Source: Parastagonospora avenae f. sp. tritici 18332-5
Taxonomy: Eukaryota; Ascomycota; Dothideomycetes; Pleosporales; Phaeosphaeriaceae
DNA length: 64,000 nt
NCBI GenBank assembly: GCA_022559985.1
Contig: JAFJTR010000075.1
Location: 85,006-149,005, forward strand
Direction: 5' to 3'
Shown: positions 46,509 through 57,065 of the stretch, one piece after another
Numbering within the stretch: the first letter of the stretch is position 1
How the letters are laid out: each line of letters opens with the position of its first letter
The notes under the pieces: generated by a model
The model's database searches: none
Seen by the model: the letters and a program-made list of their open reading frames with translations, nothing else
Told to the model about the DNA's origin: nothing
Program-made: the position numbers and the translations under genes

Positions 46509-47831
46509 ATGGAACCATTACTCCTCTGGTTCGCAATCTTCTCCCTCGTGGGCTAGCTTGCTGCCGAGCTCCTGGAGCCCAACTCTTCTTCGGCGCTTGC
46601 TCCGCCACTTCCTGAGGCTCGCCCTCCTCGTCACGTTCGCCGGGCTATGGCTCGTTCTCGATCTCGTTCGCCGTTGCCTGCACCCTCGCCTTCGCCCATC
46701 CTCCTTTCTCCCTTGGCCGCACCATTCGCCACCAGTCACACGGTGGTGATGGTGAATCACCCCGTCAACATGGACCGCTCTTCATTCTTGAACGAAGACG
46801 ACGAAGCGCACTTCGGGCGCATGCAGCGAGTGTTTGAGCCCGTGCTGGGTTGGCGATGGCGTGCGTATCCGGCGGGCACGCATGAGGCAAGGATACAACA
46901 ACTCCGTGAGAACAGGGAGGGCAAGACACCTGTAGAGGTTGAGCCTGAGACCCAATCTACGGTCGAGGTGCTTCCTCCTCCTCGGCCATCGTCAGCCGCT
47001 GTCTCTACCACGCTTCGACAACCGCCGCCGGCTCATCAACCTTCTCTGCCAGCCTCCCGTCTCCTTCCTGGCATTCCCACTCTGTCGGAGCTGGCTGGTG
47101 TGTAGCTGCTGGCGGCTGTACCTAGTCCGGCTCCTGGCTTCATTGAGCAGTTCGCGGCGCTGTGTGAGGCGATGAGGTTCGCACCTCTCTGCTGGCCTAC
47201 CCCGTGCTTCGCAGAGCAGTTTGCACGGAAGTGCAGAGCGACGCAGCATGTCCCTCTCCGCCTTCCCCTGCCTTCTAATGGCTCTTGGGCTGCTCCTATG
47301 GCTGCTCCTGCGCCTCTTCCCGTCTCGCTCCCTGCGCCGGTCGTCGCGCGTCTGCCAACGCTCAACCTCGCGACTATGCTCGCTGCTCTCCCTCCGCCTC
47401 CGCCTGCCGTTGTGCCCCCTCCTCCTGCCGCGCCTATTGTTGCGCCTCCCCTCGCGAGCATCCCTCCAGCGCTCCCACTGGGGCCTCCTCCTGCGTCGAC
47501 TATTGCGGCGCCGCCTCCAGTTCCTGCTGCTGCGTCAGCAGCGCTGACGGCGCGTCCCCAGCGTGTAATTCTCGCTGCTCGCAGTCGTCGTGCTGTACTG
47601 CAGTAGAGCGCTTCAGTCCCGGCGCAAGCCTCCACTTCTGCGCAAGCCTCCTCGCTGGCACCAACTCTTGCTCCCGTCTCGGTGCCTGCGTCTGCCACCG
47701 TGCAGGCTCCATCTCTTCCTGCGCGAGCTCCGCCGCCGCGCTCAAGTCATCCCACTGCGGCGCCGAAGAAGGTTGCTGCGCCTCGCAAGTCGGCCTTTGC
47801 GTCGCTACTGGACGAGACCAAGAGGAGTTGA
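46509..47831 (+). pseudogene. Pro/Ala-rich protein frame interrupted by three TAG codons
   Basis: One frame runs 441 codons from an ATG behind a TATA box to a TGA at 47829. It is interrupted only by TAG at 46554, 47103 and 47604. There is no frameshift, TAA or earlier TGA. The product would have a hydrophobic start (MEPLLLWFAIFSLVG), an Arg/Ser-rich segment, and an ordered-looking core (about 80-135, including RMQRVFEPVLGWRWRAYPAGTH). A long Pro/Ala-rich region and a basic tail ending SLLDETKRS follow. Each TAG fits a single CAG-to-TAG change. The second and third could instead lie in in-frame introns (GTGTAG...CAG, 51 bp; GTGTAA...CAG, 54 bp), and translation could begin at the ATG at 46647. 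The low A content makes open frames easy in any phase, so conservation is needed to prove coding. The function is unknown. Confidence 0.55.
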
Positions 47832-48080
47832 AGATGTCTGGTAGTGTTTGGCTTCTCTCGGTGCTGGTGTTCGGGTGTTGTGTGGGCTCGTGGTGCAGTG
47901 CACCATCTCTAGATAGACAACAGGAATGTTACCTTTTTGCGATTCTTGATTTGACTTCCTGACCAGCTTCAGTGAGGTTTCTGTCTGTATTTGCATCACT
48001 GATGGTGACTTGAACATAACCAGGACCAATGATATTCTGTACAGTTGTCTTCATAACGAGGTCTGACATCCTCGGACATA

Positions 48081-49268
48081 TCACATCACTTTACGTCTTT
48101 GGGCGGCCAACTGCATCGTGATGCTCTCGCTGTCAATGAAGGAACCTCTAGCTTCAATCATGGACTGCAGCTCCGCAGCGCCAGTGTCAACCTTAGGCAC
48201 GCTCGCTTTCTCCCAGAGAATTTCAACATTAGGCGGTACATATTCAAGCAGCCAACGCAACGTCTCGTTCCTTTGTGTGATGACGCGTTCGACAGCTTTG
48301 GCCGGGCGCGCTGGTGTGACACCTAGGACAATAACGATAGTTTTGAGGCGTGGGAGAAGGTCAAAGATGTGTTGCATGGGATCTGCGACGGATGGCACAT
48401 GCTGGAATCGGCGTGACGCAAAGGTTTGCTCAGAGAAGTGGGCAATATCAACTTCCAGTTCAGTGAAGAGGCCGCGGGTGTCGGGACTCATGGTGGCAAG
48501 TGTCTCATAATACCTCGAAGCGTATTCTCTGCTGAGCATCTGGCTGTCCTTGTCACGGGCTACGATCATGAACAGAGTGCGGTTTTCATAAAAGTACTTT
48601 GTCACTTCCCTGTGCATCTGACGGCTGGTGCGCATAATGTCCATGCGTGCACGAGGGGGCTTGTGGTCACGGATCGGGTGGTAGAAGAGGGCGATGTGGT
48701 CTTCGCGGGGCAGAAGGTACGAGTAGACGTGGAGCGCGAGCTCGGCTGGAAGTCGGAGGAAGGGGAATGGCTTGACTGCGACGTGTTAGCAAGGGAAGGA
48801 GCGGTGGGCGCAATTGCGCCTGCCTTGGTCTTCGAGTGCCAGGAACGACGCGCTGAGGTTGGTGCCACAGAGCTCATCGATCCTGGGCAGGAGCCCGCGG
48901 ATCTCGGAGAAGGTGGGATCGACGCCCTTCTTGAAGTCGGAGACGCGCCGGCGGTTGAGAGGGAAGCGGCCCTGCTGCACCGTCGTGTAGGCGTCAATGT
49001 AGATGGCCGGGATGAGGTCGGCCCGCGCAACGTCCTTGACGAGCAGGAAGAACTCCTCGGAGCCGTCTACGTAGACCTCTTCATGGAAGGGGCGCGACAG
49101 ACATGCATTTTCAAGGGCAGAGGCGTCGACATGTGGCGCGAGCTTGTCATCGAGGGCCTGGAGCTTGAGCTTCAGCTGTGCGGCGTCGGTGACATTGAAC
49201 CGCTGCGCCGCGGGAATCTGGCGGAAGTTGGGCGGGATTGAGCTGGTCCTGGGGCGATAGAGCTCCAT
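48081..49268 (-). CDS. F-box-like protein with a probable GC-AG intron
   Basis: Exon 1 is 49268-48824 and exon 2 is 48775-48081, joined over 48 bp, giving 379 residues. The junction falls directly before FPFLRLPAELALHVYSYLLPRED, a typical fungal F-box-like (2EXR-type) start. The following helix RTSRQMHREVTKYFYENRTLFM is usual for this group. The intron has an excellent branch point (TTGCTAACAC) and GCAG acceptor but a GC donor (CAAG|GCAGGC); no GT lies nearby. Without splicing, exon 1 would end at a stop inside the branch-point sequence. The N-terminal 148 residues are a separate, unrecognised region. The function is inferred only from the F-box-like motif. The gene is divergent from the phospholipase, with a 437-bp shared promoter region. 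Confidence 0.78.
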
Positions 49269-49705
49269 GCTGAATGCAGAGTTCGACTCAGATGGTGTCT
49301 GAGGCGTTCGAGCAGGTTCGAGATGGGACGGGCGCAGATGCGGCTACGGCTACGGAGTGCTTCCCCGCACGCCAAAGCCCACTCGATCGGATTCCAAGGT
49401 TGTGACGTGCATGTGGCCGTGCTTCATGTGCAAGATGGTGCATGTGCAAGGCCAGACGGTGAAACTCGATAATTCACCATCCAAGTCACATGCTGGACAT
49501 GCCGGACATGCTGGACACCTCGTCACCCTGAACACCGCGCCGCCTCGCTGCAATCGCCATCACGTCGCCCCCACGCGTCCTCCTGCTTGCTCCCCGCCCT
49601 CTCTGTCGCTACAGGCGCCTCCGCCGCATTCCCGTCTGCACGACATCCCGTCGGGGAAAAAGCTGGCTGAACCACATTCGCGACGAGACCCCCTCACTCG
49701 ACCGC
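49269..49705. other. Shared divergent promoter
   Basis: These 437 bases lie between the F-box-like gene (minus) and the DDHD phospholipase (plus). They contain a short imperfect repeat of GGACATGC-like units near 49488-49518 and a C/T-rich stretch before the phospholipase ATG. No gene is seen. Confidence 0.5.
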
Positions 49706-52700
49706 ATGTCTGCGCCTGACAACAAGCAAGGCTTCCTTGCTAACCTGTCACCGTGGGGCTCGAGGGCCGTCACCCCAAAACCGCCCACGACACCAAGGAC
49801 TGCTGCGGCAGACAGAGACGACGCAAAGGCAAAGGAGCGGGAGGCGGCAGTCCTCGGCACACAGCGGGGAGGCGATCATGTCGTCGACCGAAGACACCGC
49901 CTGAGCTTGAAGAAGTACCCGCAGGACTGCCCTCCGCTGGCCGTGCGCTGGTACCACGCAGTCGACGTGCCCAAGAGGAAGCCGCTCTCTGCCCATGGCC
50001 TCGCACCCGACGCCGCCCTGCCGAAGCCGAAGAAATGGATTCCCTTCAGCGAGAGCGATTCCAATGCCATTGAGACTGCCTTCCAGAAGTCGGCCGACGA
50101 CGCTGATGACGCCGAAACGAGAAAAGCCGCTGCCACTCCGACCACGCCAGACAAGGAAGGCTCTGCGGCCAAAGCTACTACGACTAAAGTCTCCGTCAAC
50201 GAAGACTACCTCTTCGATGTCGAGATCGAGACGCGCGAACTGGCACCCGCCTATTGGTTGGGTCCAGTCTACGACGTGAAGCGAGGAGCATGGTTCACGC
50301 CTGACGGGGAGGCTGTCGATGAGGGACTGGCCATGCAGCTTGAGGAGGGCTACCTCAAGGTGAAGCCGTGGCGGTTCGAGAAGCCCCAAGAAAAGCGCTC
50401 TGTCTCGCAACCTCGCGCACGTCCTCTCTCTATGGGATCTGCTGCAGGCGATGATTATCGCAAAGAACTAGCCAGGCTGAACCGGGACTCGACTTCAAAC
50501 CCCGTCACCCCTAAGGCGTCGTTCGACAGCCTGCGGAAAGAGGCGAGCAAACAAGACGAAGCCAAGCCAGACGAGGCAGCTGCGCCGCCTGCTCAGCCCT
50601 CAAACTCGCCACGAACACATAGACTTTTTGGTGCCTACATGAATTCGACTGTGACATACCAAGACGAGAATACTGCCTGGCTCCTTACAGACGACATGTG
50701 GTCGCGCATGGGAAGCACCCTGTATCAACGCTTTGCTGGAGGTGCCCACTTCGCTGGATACAAATACATCCGTGGCTACAAAGACCTTAAGAAGGAGAAG
50801 AAGGAGACTGGGGTTGCCAAGGACCCCACAAGCAAAAAGGAAGTTGACAGACCCACCTCTCCGTCCATGGCTTACGGCTCGGACCACGGAAAGGGCGCCA
50901 CAACTGACGGGTCCGATGCCGAGACCACAGACAACGAGGACAGAGCCGAGTCGCCAACTCAGACACGTAGGCGGAACTTGGAAAGGCAGGTCTCGTCTTT
51001 GATGACGTCCTCCAAGACAGACTACGAACGGGAGCAGGAGGAAGAACAGCGGAAGCGAGACGAAAAGGAGATGCGTGATGACTACAAGAACCAAGACAAC
51101 CGGGATCAAGGCCGCGATATTGAGCATTTACTCCTCATCACACATGGTATTGGACAACGCCTCGGCATGCGAATGGAAAGCATCAACTTTATCCACGACG
51201 TGAATACCCTGCGCAAGTCCTTCAAATCCGTCTACGCAGCTTCCCCTGATCTGCAAGCGTTGAATGCTGAAGTTGATTCTGAGACCAAAAACAACCGCGT
51301 CCAGGTTATTCCCATCGTGTGGCGGCACCTGCTCGACTTCCCACAACAAAGTCTTAAGCACAATCGTAAGGAGCATGACCTCGGCGATCTTGATCACGAA
51401 GATCACGAGTACCCAAATCTTGAAGACATCACAGTGGAGGGTGTACCAGCTGTGCGCAATTTCCTAACTGACCTCGCTCTCGACATTCTGTTGTACCAGA
51501 GCCCTGCATACAAGGGCCACATCTCGCGCATTGTCGTCAATGAGTTGAATCGTGTATATCGACTGTACAAGGAGCGCAACCCCAAGTTCAAGGGCAAGGT
51601 TAGTCTGGTCGGTCACTCTCTAGGCTCTGCTATCATGTTCGATATCCTTTGCATACAGAAAGACGCACAGTCACGTATGAGTAACTCCACCAAAGGTCGA
51701 CGTCATACGGAAGAGGATCTCAAGCTTGACTTTGATGTGGAGGACTTCTACGCTCTAGGTACGCGATGCTGACCTGTGCAGCTGATCATAACTAACATTG
51801 TCAGGCTCACCGATTGGACTGTTCCAAATGCTCAAGGGTCGCACAATTTCCGCCAGACAATCGAAGCCATTTGTCACGCCCAAGACGCCTGGTGACCCAC
51901 TCGACGATCCCTTCTCCACCACAGCGGAAGAACAAACACATGCTTTTGACATCACAACCTCTTCTCCTCTATGCAAGCAGATCTTCAACATATTCCACCC
52001 CACAGACCCCATTAGCTATCGTATCGAACCCCTCATCTCCCCAGCCATGGCCGGCCTCAAGGCTCAACCTCTCCCGTATACCAAGAAGGGCATCTTTGGC
52101 GCGCCCGCTTCGCAAGGCCTGACAGGTATCGGAGCTCGCGTCAATCAGAGTGTCAACGAATTTTGGAGTTCCCTTGGCTCCGGCATTGCCTCTGGCTTAC
52201 TCAATCGCAGTCTCGGAATCTCCGGCACGGATGTCGCAAACAGCCCCCAAGGTCAACGTACATCTCGCCCATTGTCCGTCGGCGCTCCATCTACCGCCGC
52301 CATTCCCGATCTCTATGAACCCACCTCTGCCTTTCTAAATGAAGAGCGCCGCAAGCGTCTCGGCCAGGAAACCATTGTCCCTGGCGAAGATGGTGAACAT
52401 CCACCCACGCTTATCGAAAGCGAAGTGGAAACGCTATTTGCTGGGTTCCAGAAGCGCAGAAAGAGCAACGCAACGAGCGACGACGGAAGCAAAATCGGCG
52501 AAGCGGATCTCGAATGGCAAGAACTCGAAGAGAAGAGTAGGAAACTCAAAAAGGAAGAATTAAAGGTTCGCGCGCTCAATAGCAACGGGAGGGTGGATTA
52601 TTCGATCCAAGAAGGGGTGAGTACAATCATGAACGTTTTGAGCGCAGGTGTAGTTCACTAACGCGCTATCAGGCTTTCGACATCTCCCTCCTCGCTAGTA

Positions 52701-52798
52701 TTGCGAGTCACCTGGCATACTGGGCAGATGAGGATGTTAGCCATTTCATGATCTCGCAATTGCTAGCGCGGCATCGCGTGTTCAAGCCCAAGGAGTAA
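49706..52798 (+). CDS. DDHD-domain phospholipase (PA-PLA1 family)
   Basis: Three exons (49706-51758, 51805-52616 and 52673-52798) with GT-AG introns of 46 and 56 bp encode 996 residues. The lipase elbow VGHSLGSA (Ser about 638) sits in the middle. The C-terminal DDHD domain carries the family pattern: GSPIGLF after the first intron, NIFHPTDPISYRIEPLI, GRVDYSIQEG, and IASHLAYWADEDVSHF. The N-terminal part holds the WWE-like region found in this group (about residues 75-230) and long acidic, Lys-rich disordered segments. Family members hydrolyse phosphatidic acid and related phospholipids, affecting mitochondrial lipid and membrane traffic; the yeast relative is the mitochondrial phospholipase Ddl1. 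The ATG is the first in the frame. The position of the last small exon is supported by the uninterrupted DDHD sequence. Confidence 0.93.
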
Positions 52799-54528
52799 AG
52801 TTGTGAGTTGTGGATGTAGGATCTTGATGTTGGAATATACCCTAGATAGAATCTTTGCATTAGTATGTACAAGAGCGCTTTGTGTGTCTCTCCTCTTTGA
52901 CTCTATGAGTAGCTCAAGGCGTCAACTGCTTGCCTTATGAACTTGTGGCTGGCTAGGTGTCTGCGCCGCATACTGACAGATAGACGTGGATAGGCCCACT
53001 TACGTGGCGCCATAACAAAAGTATCGAATTTCTTGCCGGCATTGATCCTCGGTTGAGCACTTTAGTAGTGATGAGGTGTGTCCATATCAGCCCGTGATGG
53101 ATGACTGATTCAAAAGCAAGCCAGACCCAGATGGAGACGCCGACGATAACTGTCTGCCAGAACAAGTCGAGGCACTCAAGTCCTACTTCCAGGGATGGCG
53201 AGTCACATCTGCAGTCGCACAGATTCTAACACGCTGTACTGTCTTGTCTGGGAGTCCTAAAGACGAGGTCGTTGAATGAGGGTTTGGGTAGCGTTGAATC
53301 ACTGTTGGACTTTGAGGTTCCGGCTGCAGCGGAATGGCTAGAAAGGTGTGGTCATCGATTCCACCAGGGAACTCAAAACAAGGAGAAGACTTATGTGTTT
53401 GGAGGTGGGATGAACAGAACAATGGGAGACGTGGACGGCGCGATCGTAGGAGCTACGACAGGATGTGGGTATTGTTGGGCGAGCCGCCACAAAGGCACTC
53501 GATGCCATACCCCAAGTTTTAAGTACTGTTGGATAGTAAGAAATAGTTGGTGTTGCTTAGACAGCTCTCGCAGACAGAGCCCGAACCCTCGCATCTCTAC
53601 AGATCGTCGACCTTATTCACTATGACTCCGAACCGCAACATTATGGTTCTTCAACACAACGTAGCTCACAGTGCTACTGCCCGATTATGAGACGGTACTG
53701 CAGATATTAGCGCACGGTGCCAGCATATCGAACTTACACAGCGACAGCCGGTCCAAATATAGACACAAGTCCATAAATCCTGCAGCTCATACAGCCCAGA
53801 TATCATATCCCGTTTACGAGCTCAGCTTACTGTGGGCGCGACACTATCAAAGCCATCAACAACAAAAACATTCCCTTCTCACGACATCATGGTCTACGAT
53901 CTCGTGAACCACAATTTTTAGGTAGTAACTCGACCCCAGCAGGTTGAGTCTGCCGGCAACATTAGCACCATGCACCAGGTTGTGGTGCAGCGGTCCAAGT
54001 TCTCTCAAGAGAACTACTTCCAGCGTCGTTTTCAACCTCGATGCAACCGCAGAGACTCTGTTGCGTCTTCGAGCACAAAGCCCGAGGACTTCTCACGGAT
54101 GCGTCCAACGGGTCTTCATCATCCACATATTCTGCGGCATATGTTCTCAAGCTTGTCCGCTGAGCGCCAAGCAGCTATCATGGCCTTGTCGATGACTCTT
54201 GAGCCTGCCTGTCCAGATCCGCTACCATTGGCCTAGCCAGAAGTCTTGAGGACATAGCAGAGAAAAGCGCAGTGGCTCGGCGTAAGTACCATGCTTGAAT
54301 GGTGGTGGTCAGTACGAGGTTAAGTCAGCTTGGGTGTTGAGGAAAAAGGACTAAGCCCTCACGACGCGAACATATCTAGGTAGTCTCCCGTATCTGTTTT
54401 CTATATTGGCAGAATGTTTCCAATGTCAGATACATACACATCTTTGACAATTGGGGCAAGTTTATGATGAAATTTTTTGAGCCTGAGGATTACATTAATG
54501 TCAACACGCTCCAGGTCTTTCACGAAGA
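52799..54528. other. Intergenic, start of the transposon-rich end
   Basis: About 1.7 kb without a supportable gene. Frames of 60-117 codons near 53183-53625 and 53944-54236 have no motif. The right part may belong to the decayed element whose transposase tail starts near 54529. Confidence 0.4.
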
Positions 54529-54879
54529 TTGGGCATGCTTTGGATGAGCCATTTGCCAGCATATGTGCTGTTTCCTCCAGTGTATAGTCGCTTACAGCTA
54601 ATGCGCGATCGGATCGCCAGCCTTGAAAAGGCTAATGAGGCAGCGTCAGCGCGCAAACAGCGTAAAAAAAAGCGTACACAGCAGCGAGGGGTCTTAACAA
54701 AGGGAGCTGGAGAGGATCTACTTGCTCAACGTGAGGCTGATCAGCAAATTTCTCGTGAAGAGCGTCAAGGAGGAGAGCGATCAGGCGTGAGCCGTCGGGC
54801 TCTGACGCGCTGCACAAGGTGCAGAGAGACTGGGCATAACTCACGTACATGTAAAAAGGATACTGTTGGACAGAGCTGA
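54529..54879 (+). pseudogene. Zinc-knuckle tail of a pogo/Fot-like transposase
   Basis: The frame lacks a credible start and encodes only a C-terminal piece of about 116 residues. It has the helix MRDRIASLEKANEAA, a basic stretch (RKQRKKKRTQQRG) and a zinc knuckle CTRCRETGHNSRTC near the end. This combination is usual at the C-terminus of fungal Fot/pogo-type transposases. The catalytic part is missing. The complete pogo-like element 1 begins 75 bp further on, so this is the remnant of a different, older insertion. Its own ends are not visible. Confidence 0.7.
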
Positions 54880-54954
54880 TGGTCCACTGATACCTCTCAC
54901 GCGCCTTCTAATGCAACACATCATCATGCTAAACTTTGTGCCTTTCATCAGATA

Positions 54955-57063
54955 ACGCCGAGCAACACCGTGCGCACAAGAACACCACATCTGCCTACCC
55001 ACACAAATGAGGCTATTGAACCGCACCACAACAATGTATACAGATAATATTTCAGAGTAACAGTAAATAGAACCTTACGAACAATTTGTACTCCCTGAAT
55101 CTTGATGGTTTGTTGACGTTGCGGCCTAATCGGGTTTGGCGTGGTGATAGAGGTGTAGCAGCCCGTTCGACTATACTATGCACTGCACCGCCCACTGCAC
55201 CACCCACACTACGTTTCTGCTTCTTTTTGGGCTTAGCTACTGCTTTTGAAGCTTTGCGCTTAGTTGTTTGGGTAGTTTGGAGAGCTTTTTGGCGGTCTCT
55301 CTCTTTTTGGCGTTGGTTTTCAGCTGCTCTCTCAGACTTCTGAGCCTCCTTCACCTCACGCTGCTTCTTAGCAGCCTCTTGCCTCTCTGCTCGGTGCTTT
55401 TGATCAAGTGCTTTCTTAGCCTTTTGAAGCTCTCGTTTGCTGTGATTAGCCGCCTTTTGGGCTACTTTTGCGTCATCTTTCATGGCTATTTCACGTCTCT
55501 CTTTCTCAAGCCGCCTTGGTGAGTACCACCCAGCATCAGTCTGCTGCTTTTTGCTGCCTCCAACAAGCAGGCGTCGACCATGGTTTGTACGCTTATTATG
55601 AGTATCAAGAGATGCAACCAGCCCCATGTTTTCGTGCTGCAGAAGCTTAGTTTCAGTGCTAGCGCGGTGAATTGCTCTCTTAAGCTTCTTGAACTGCTTG
55701 TCAGTCTGATCAACGACTAGCTGCTCCAATAACTGCTCTGTACGCCTCCAGTCTGCTGGTGAGAGGTAAGAGACGTCCACTGGCTCGGTCTGATTGGGTG
55801 GTGTTCTTGCCTTGAACTTTTCAAGTACAACCATCCGATCTTGTGGCCATATACCAGTGGCTTCACCAGCAGCTAAGACGTTAGATTTAGACGCTACATA
55901 GGCCCAAGCTCGCTTGAATAAGCCATAGAAATCTGGCTTCTTAACTGGTAAAAGCCCCTGAGAGCGTTGTTGTTGCTGACGAAGTTCAGACGAATAGGCA
56001 GTTGAAAGTGGGCTGAAAATCCCCACATCAAGTGGCTGAAGGCTGTGAGTTGCATGAGATGGAAACTTCATAATGGCTATACGATTTTGAACTGCGTAGT
56101 CTAAAAATTGCATAGAGATATGGCTGCTGTGGCCATCTATGATGAGTAATCGCCATGAGTTTCGAGCTTTTGCTTTTGTCTACTTGTTGAAGAGCTTTAA
56201 CCACGCTAAACTAAGCTGTAAATTGGTCTAGCCGTTCGGAGATGAGCTGACGAAGACGTCCTCTTCGTCAGCCGGGATATCCATCACCCAGTTTGACCAA
56301 ATAGCTCCGTTCTTGCCTTGGAAGATAAGACACGCTGGCAGCTTCGTCTCATCTCCGCAAATAGTGGGAGTAACGGTAGCCCACTCTCTATTCCTATCTT
56401 AAATAGGTGCATTAGCACCTTTGCTCTCCCATACAGCCTTGCTAAACACTCTGGTTGACTTGGCTTCGACTCCAATCATGAAGCCCTTCTCGTCCATATT
56501 CTATGATAGACGCTGCTCTATCTTATATTCTGCTATTTTTTTATACAACAGATCAAAGTATAAGTCGTAATTCTCGAGAGAATCAGCCTAGTGGCGTACG
56601 CGGTCGATACTGGGGCCCCATCGAGTGAATAGCTCATCATAGTTGCGGTCAAGGAAGCGGTCAACCCAGCTCATTGAGAGCTCTCTGCCGGCTATCTCGG
56701 TCGCGAGATTTCGAAGCATCTCCCTTATGGGTGCAAGTCCTTTCAAATAAAGCCCAGTAATATACTCTATGAGCTCTCTTTCCTGTTGTGGCGGTATAGC
56801 TCGCGAATCTGCGACACAGTCGGCTCTTGGGCGTGAGACGCCTCTCCATCTTCGGGATACTGCACTGCGGCTGCAACCATACTTGTTAGCAACTTCCTGG
56901 TACATATATGATTCTACTCGATCGCGCGGTTCCAAATCTGCAACCGCCTTGTCGACTTTAGTCATATTAATTGAGATACAGTGGCTTGAAAGTAGTGGGT
57001 AGTCTGGTAGTTGCGGTGTTCCTGTGCGCGGGCCGATAGTGTGCGCACGGTGCTGCTCGGCGT
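54955..57063 (-). mobile_element. Pogo-like DNA transposon, element 1
   Basis: This 2109-bp element begins ACGCCGAGCAACACCGTGCG at its left end. The right end is the inverted complement, with one mismatch in the outer part. Both ends are flanked by TA, the target of the Tc1/mariner-pogo group. The right inverted repeat carries 17 nt not present in the left one. It contains one minus-strand transposase gene (listed separately) that is broken by stop codons. The right-hand TA is at the same time the left-hand TA of element 2. Confidence 0.88.
55052..56965 (-). pseudogene. Element 1 transposase (DDE_1, pogo type), broken by stops
   Basis: From the ATG at 56965 a single frame reads about 637 codons to the stop at 55052. 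The N-terminus has helix-turn-helix/CENP-B-like DNA-binding domains (YQEVANKYGCSRSAVSRRW; then ELSMSWVDRFLDRN). The catalytic DDE_1 region has NMDEKGF and LLIIDGHSSH, then FPSHATHSLQPLDVGIFSPL. A long Lys/Arg/Glu coiled-coil tail ends PSRFREYK. Five in-frame stop codons interrupt it (low ends at 56588, 56501, 56399, 56228 and 56180; four TAG and one TAA). There is no frameshift. The pattern fits CAG, CAA or TGG codons changed by C-to-T transitions, as in repeat-induced point mutation. The element cannot make its own transposase. Confidence 0.85.
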
Positions 57064-57065
57064 TA

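Noticed and set aside
47036..47698. 220-codon minus-strand Gly/Ala-rich frame
   Set aside because: It is the complement of the Pro/Ala-rich plus-strand frame. The plus strand has the promoter, start context and ordered segments.
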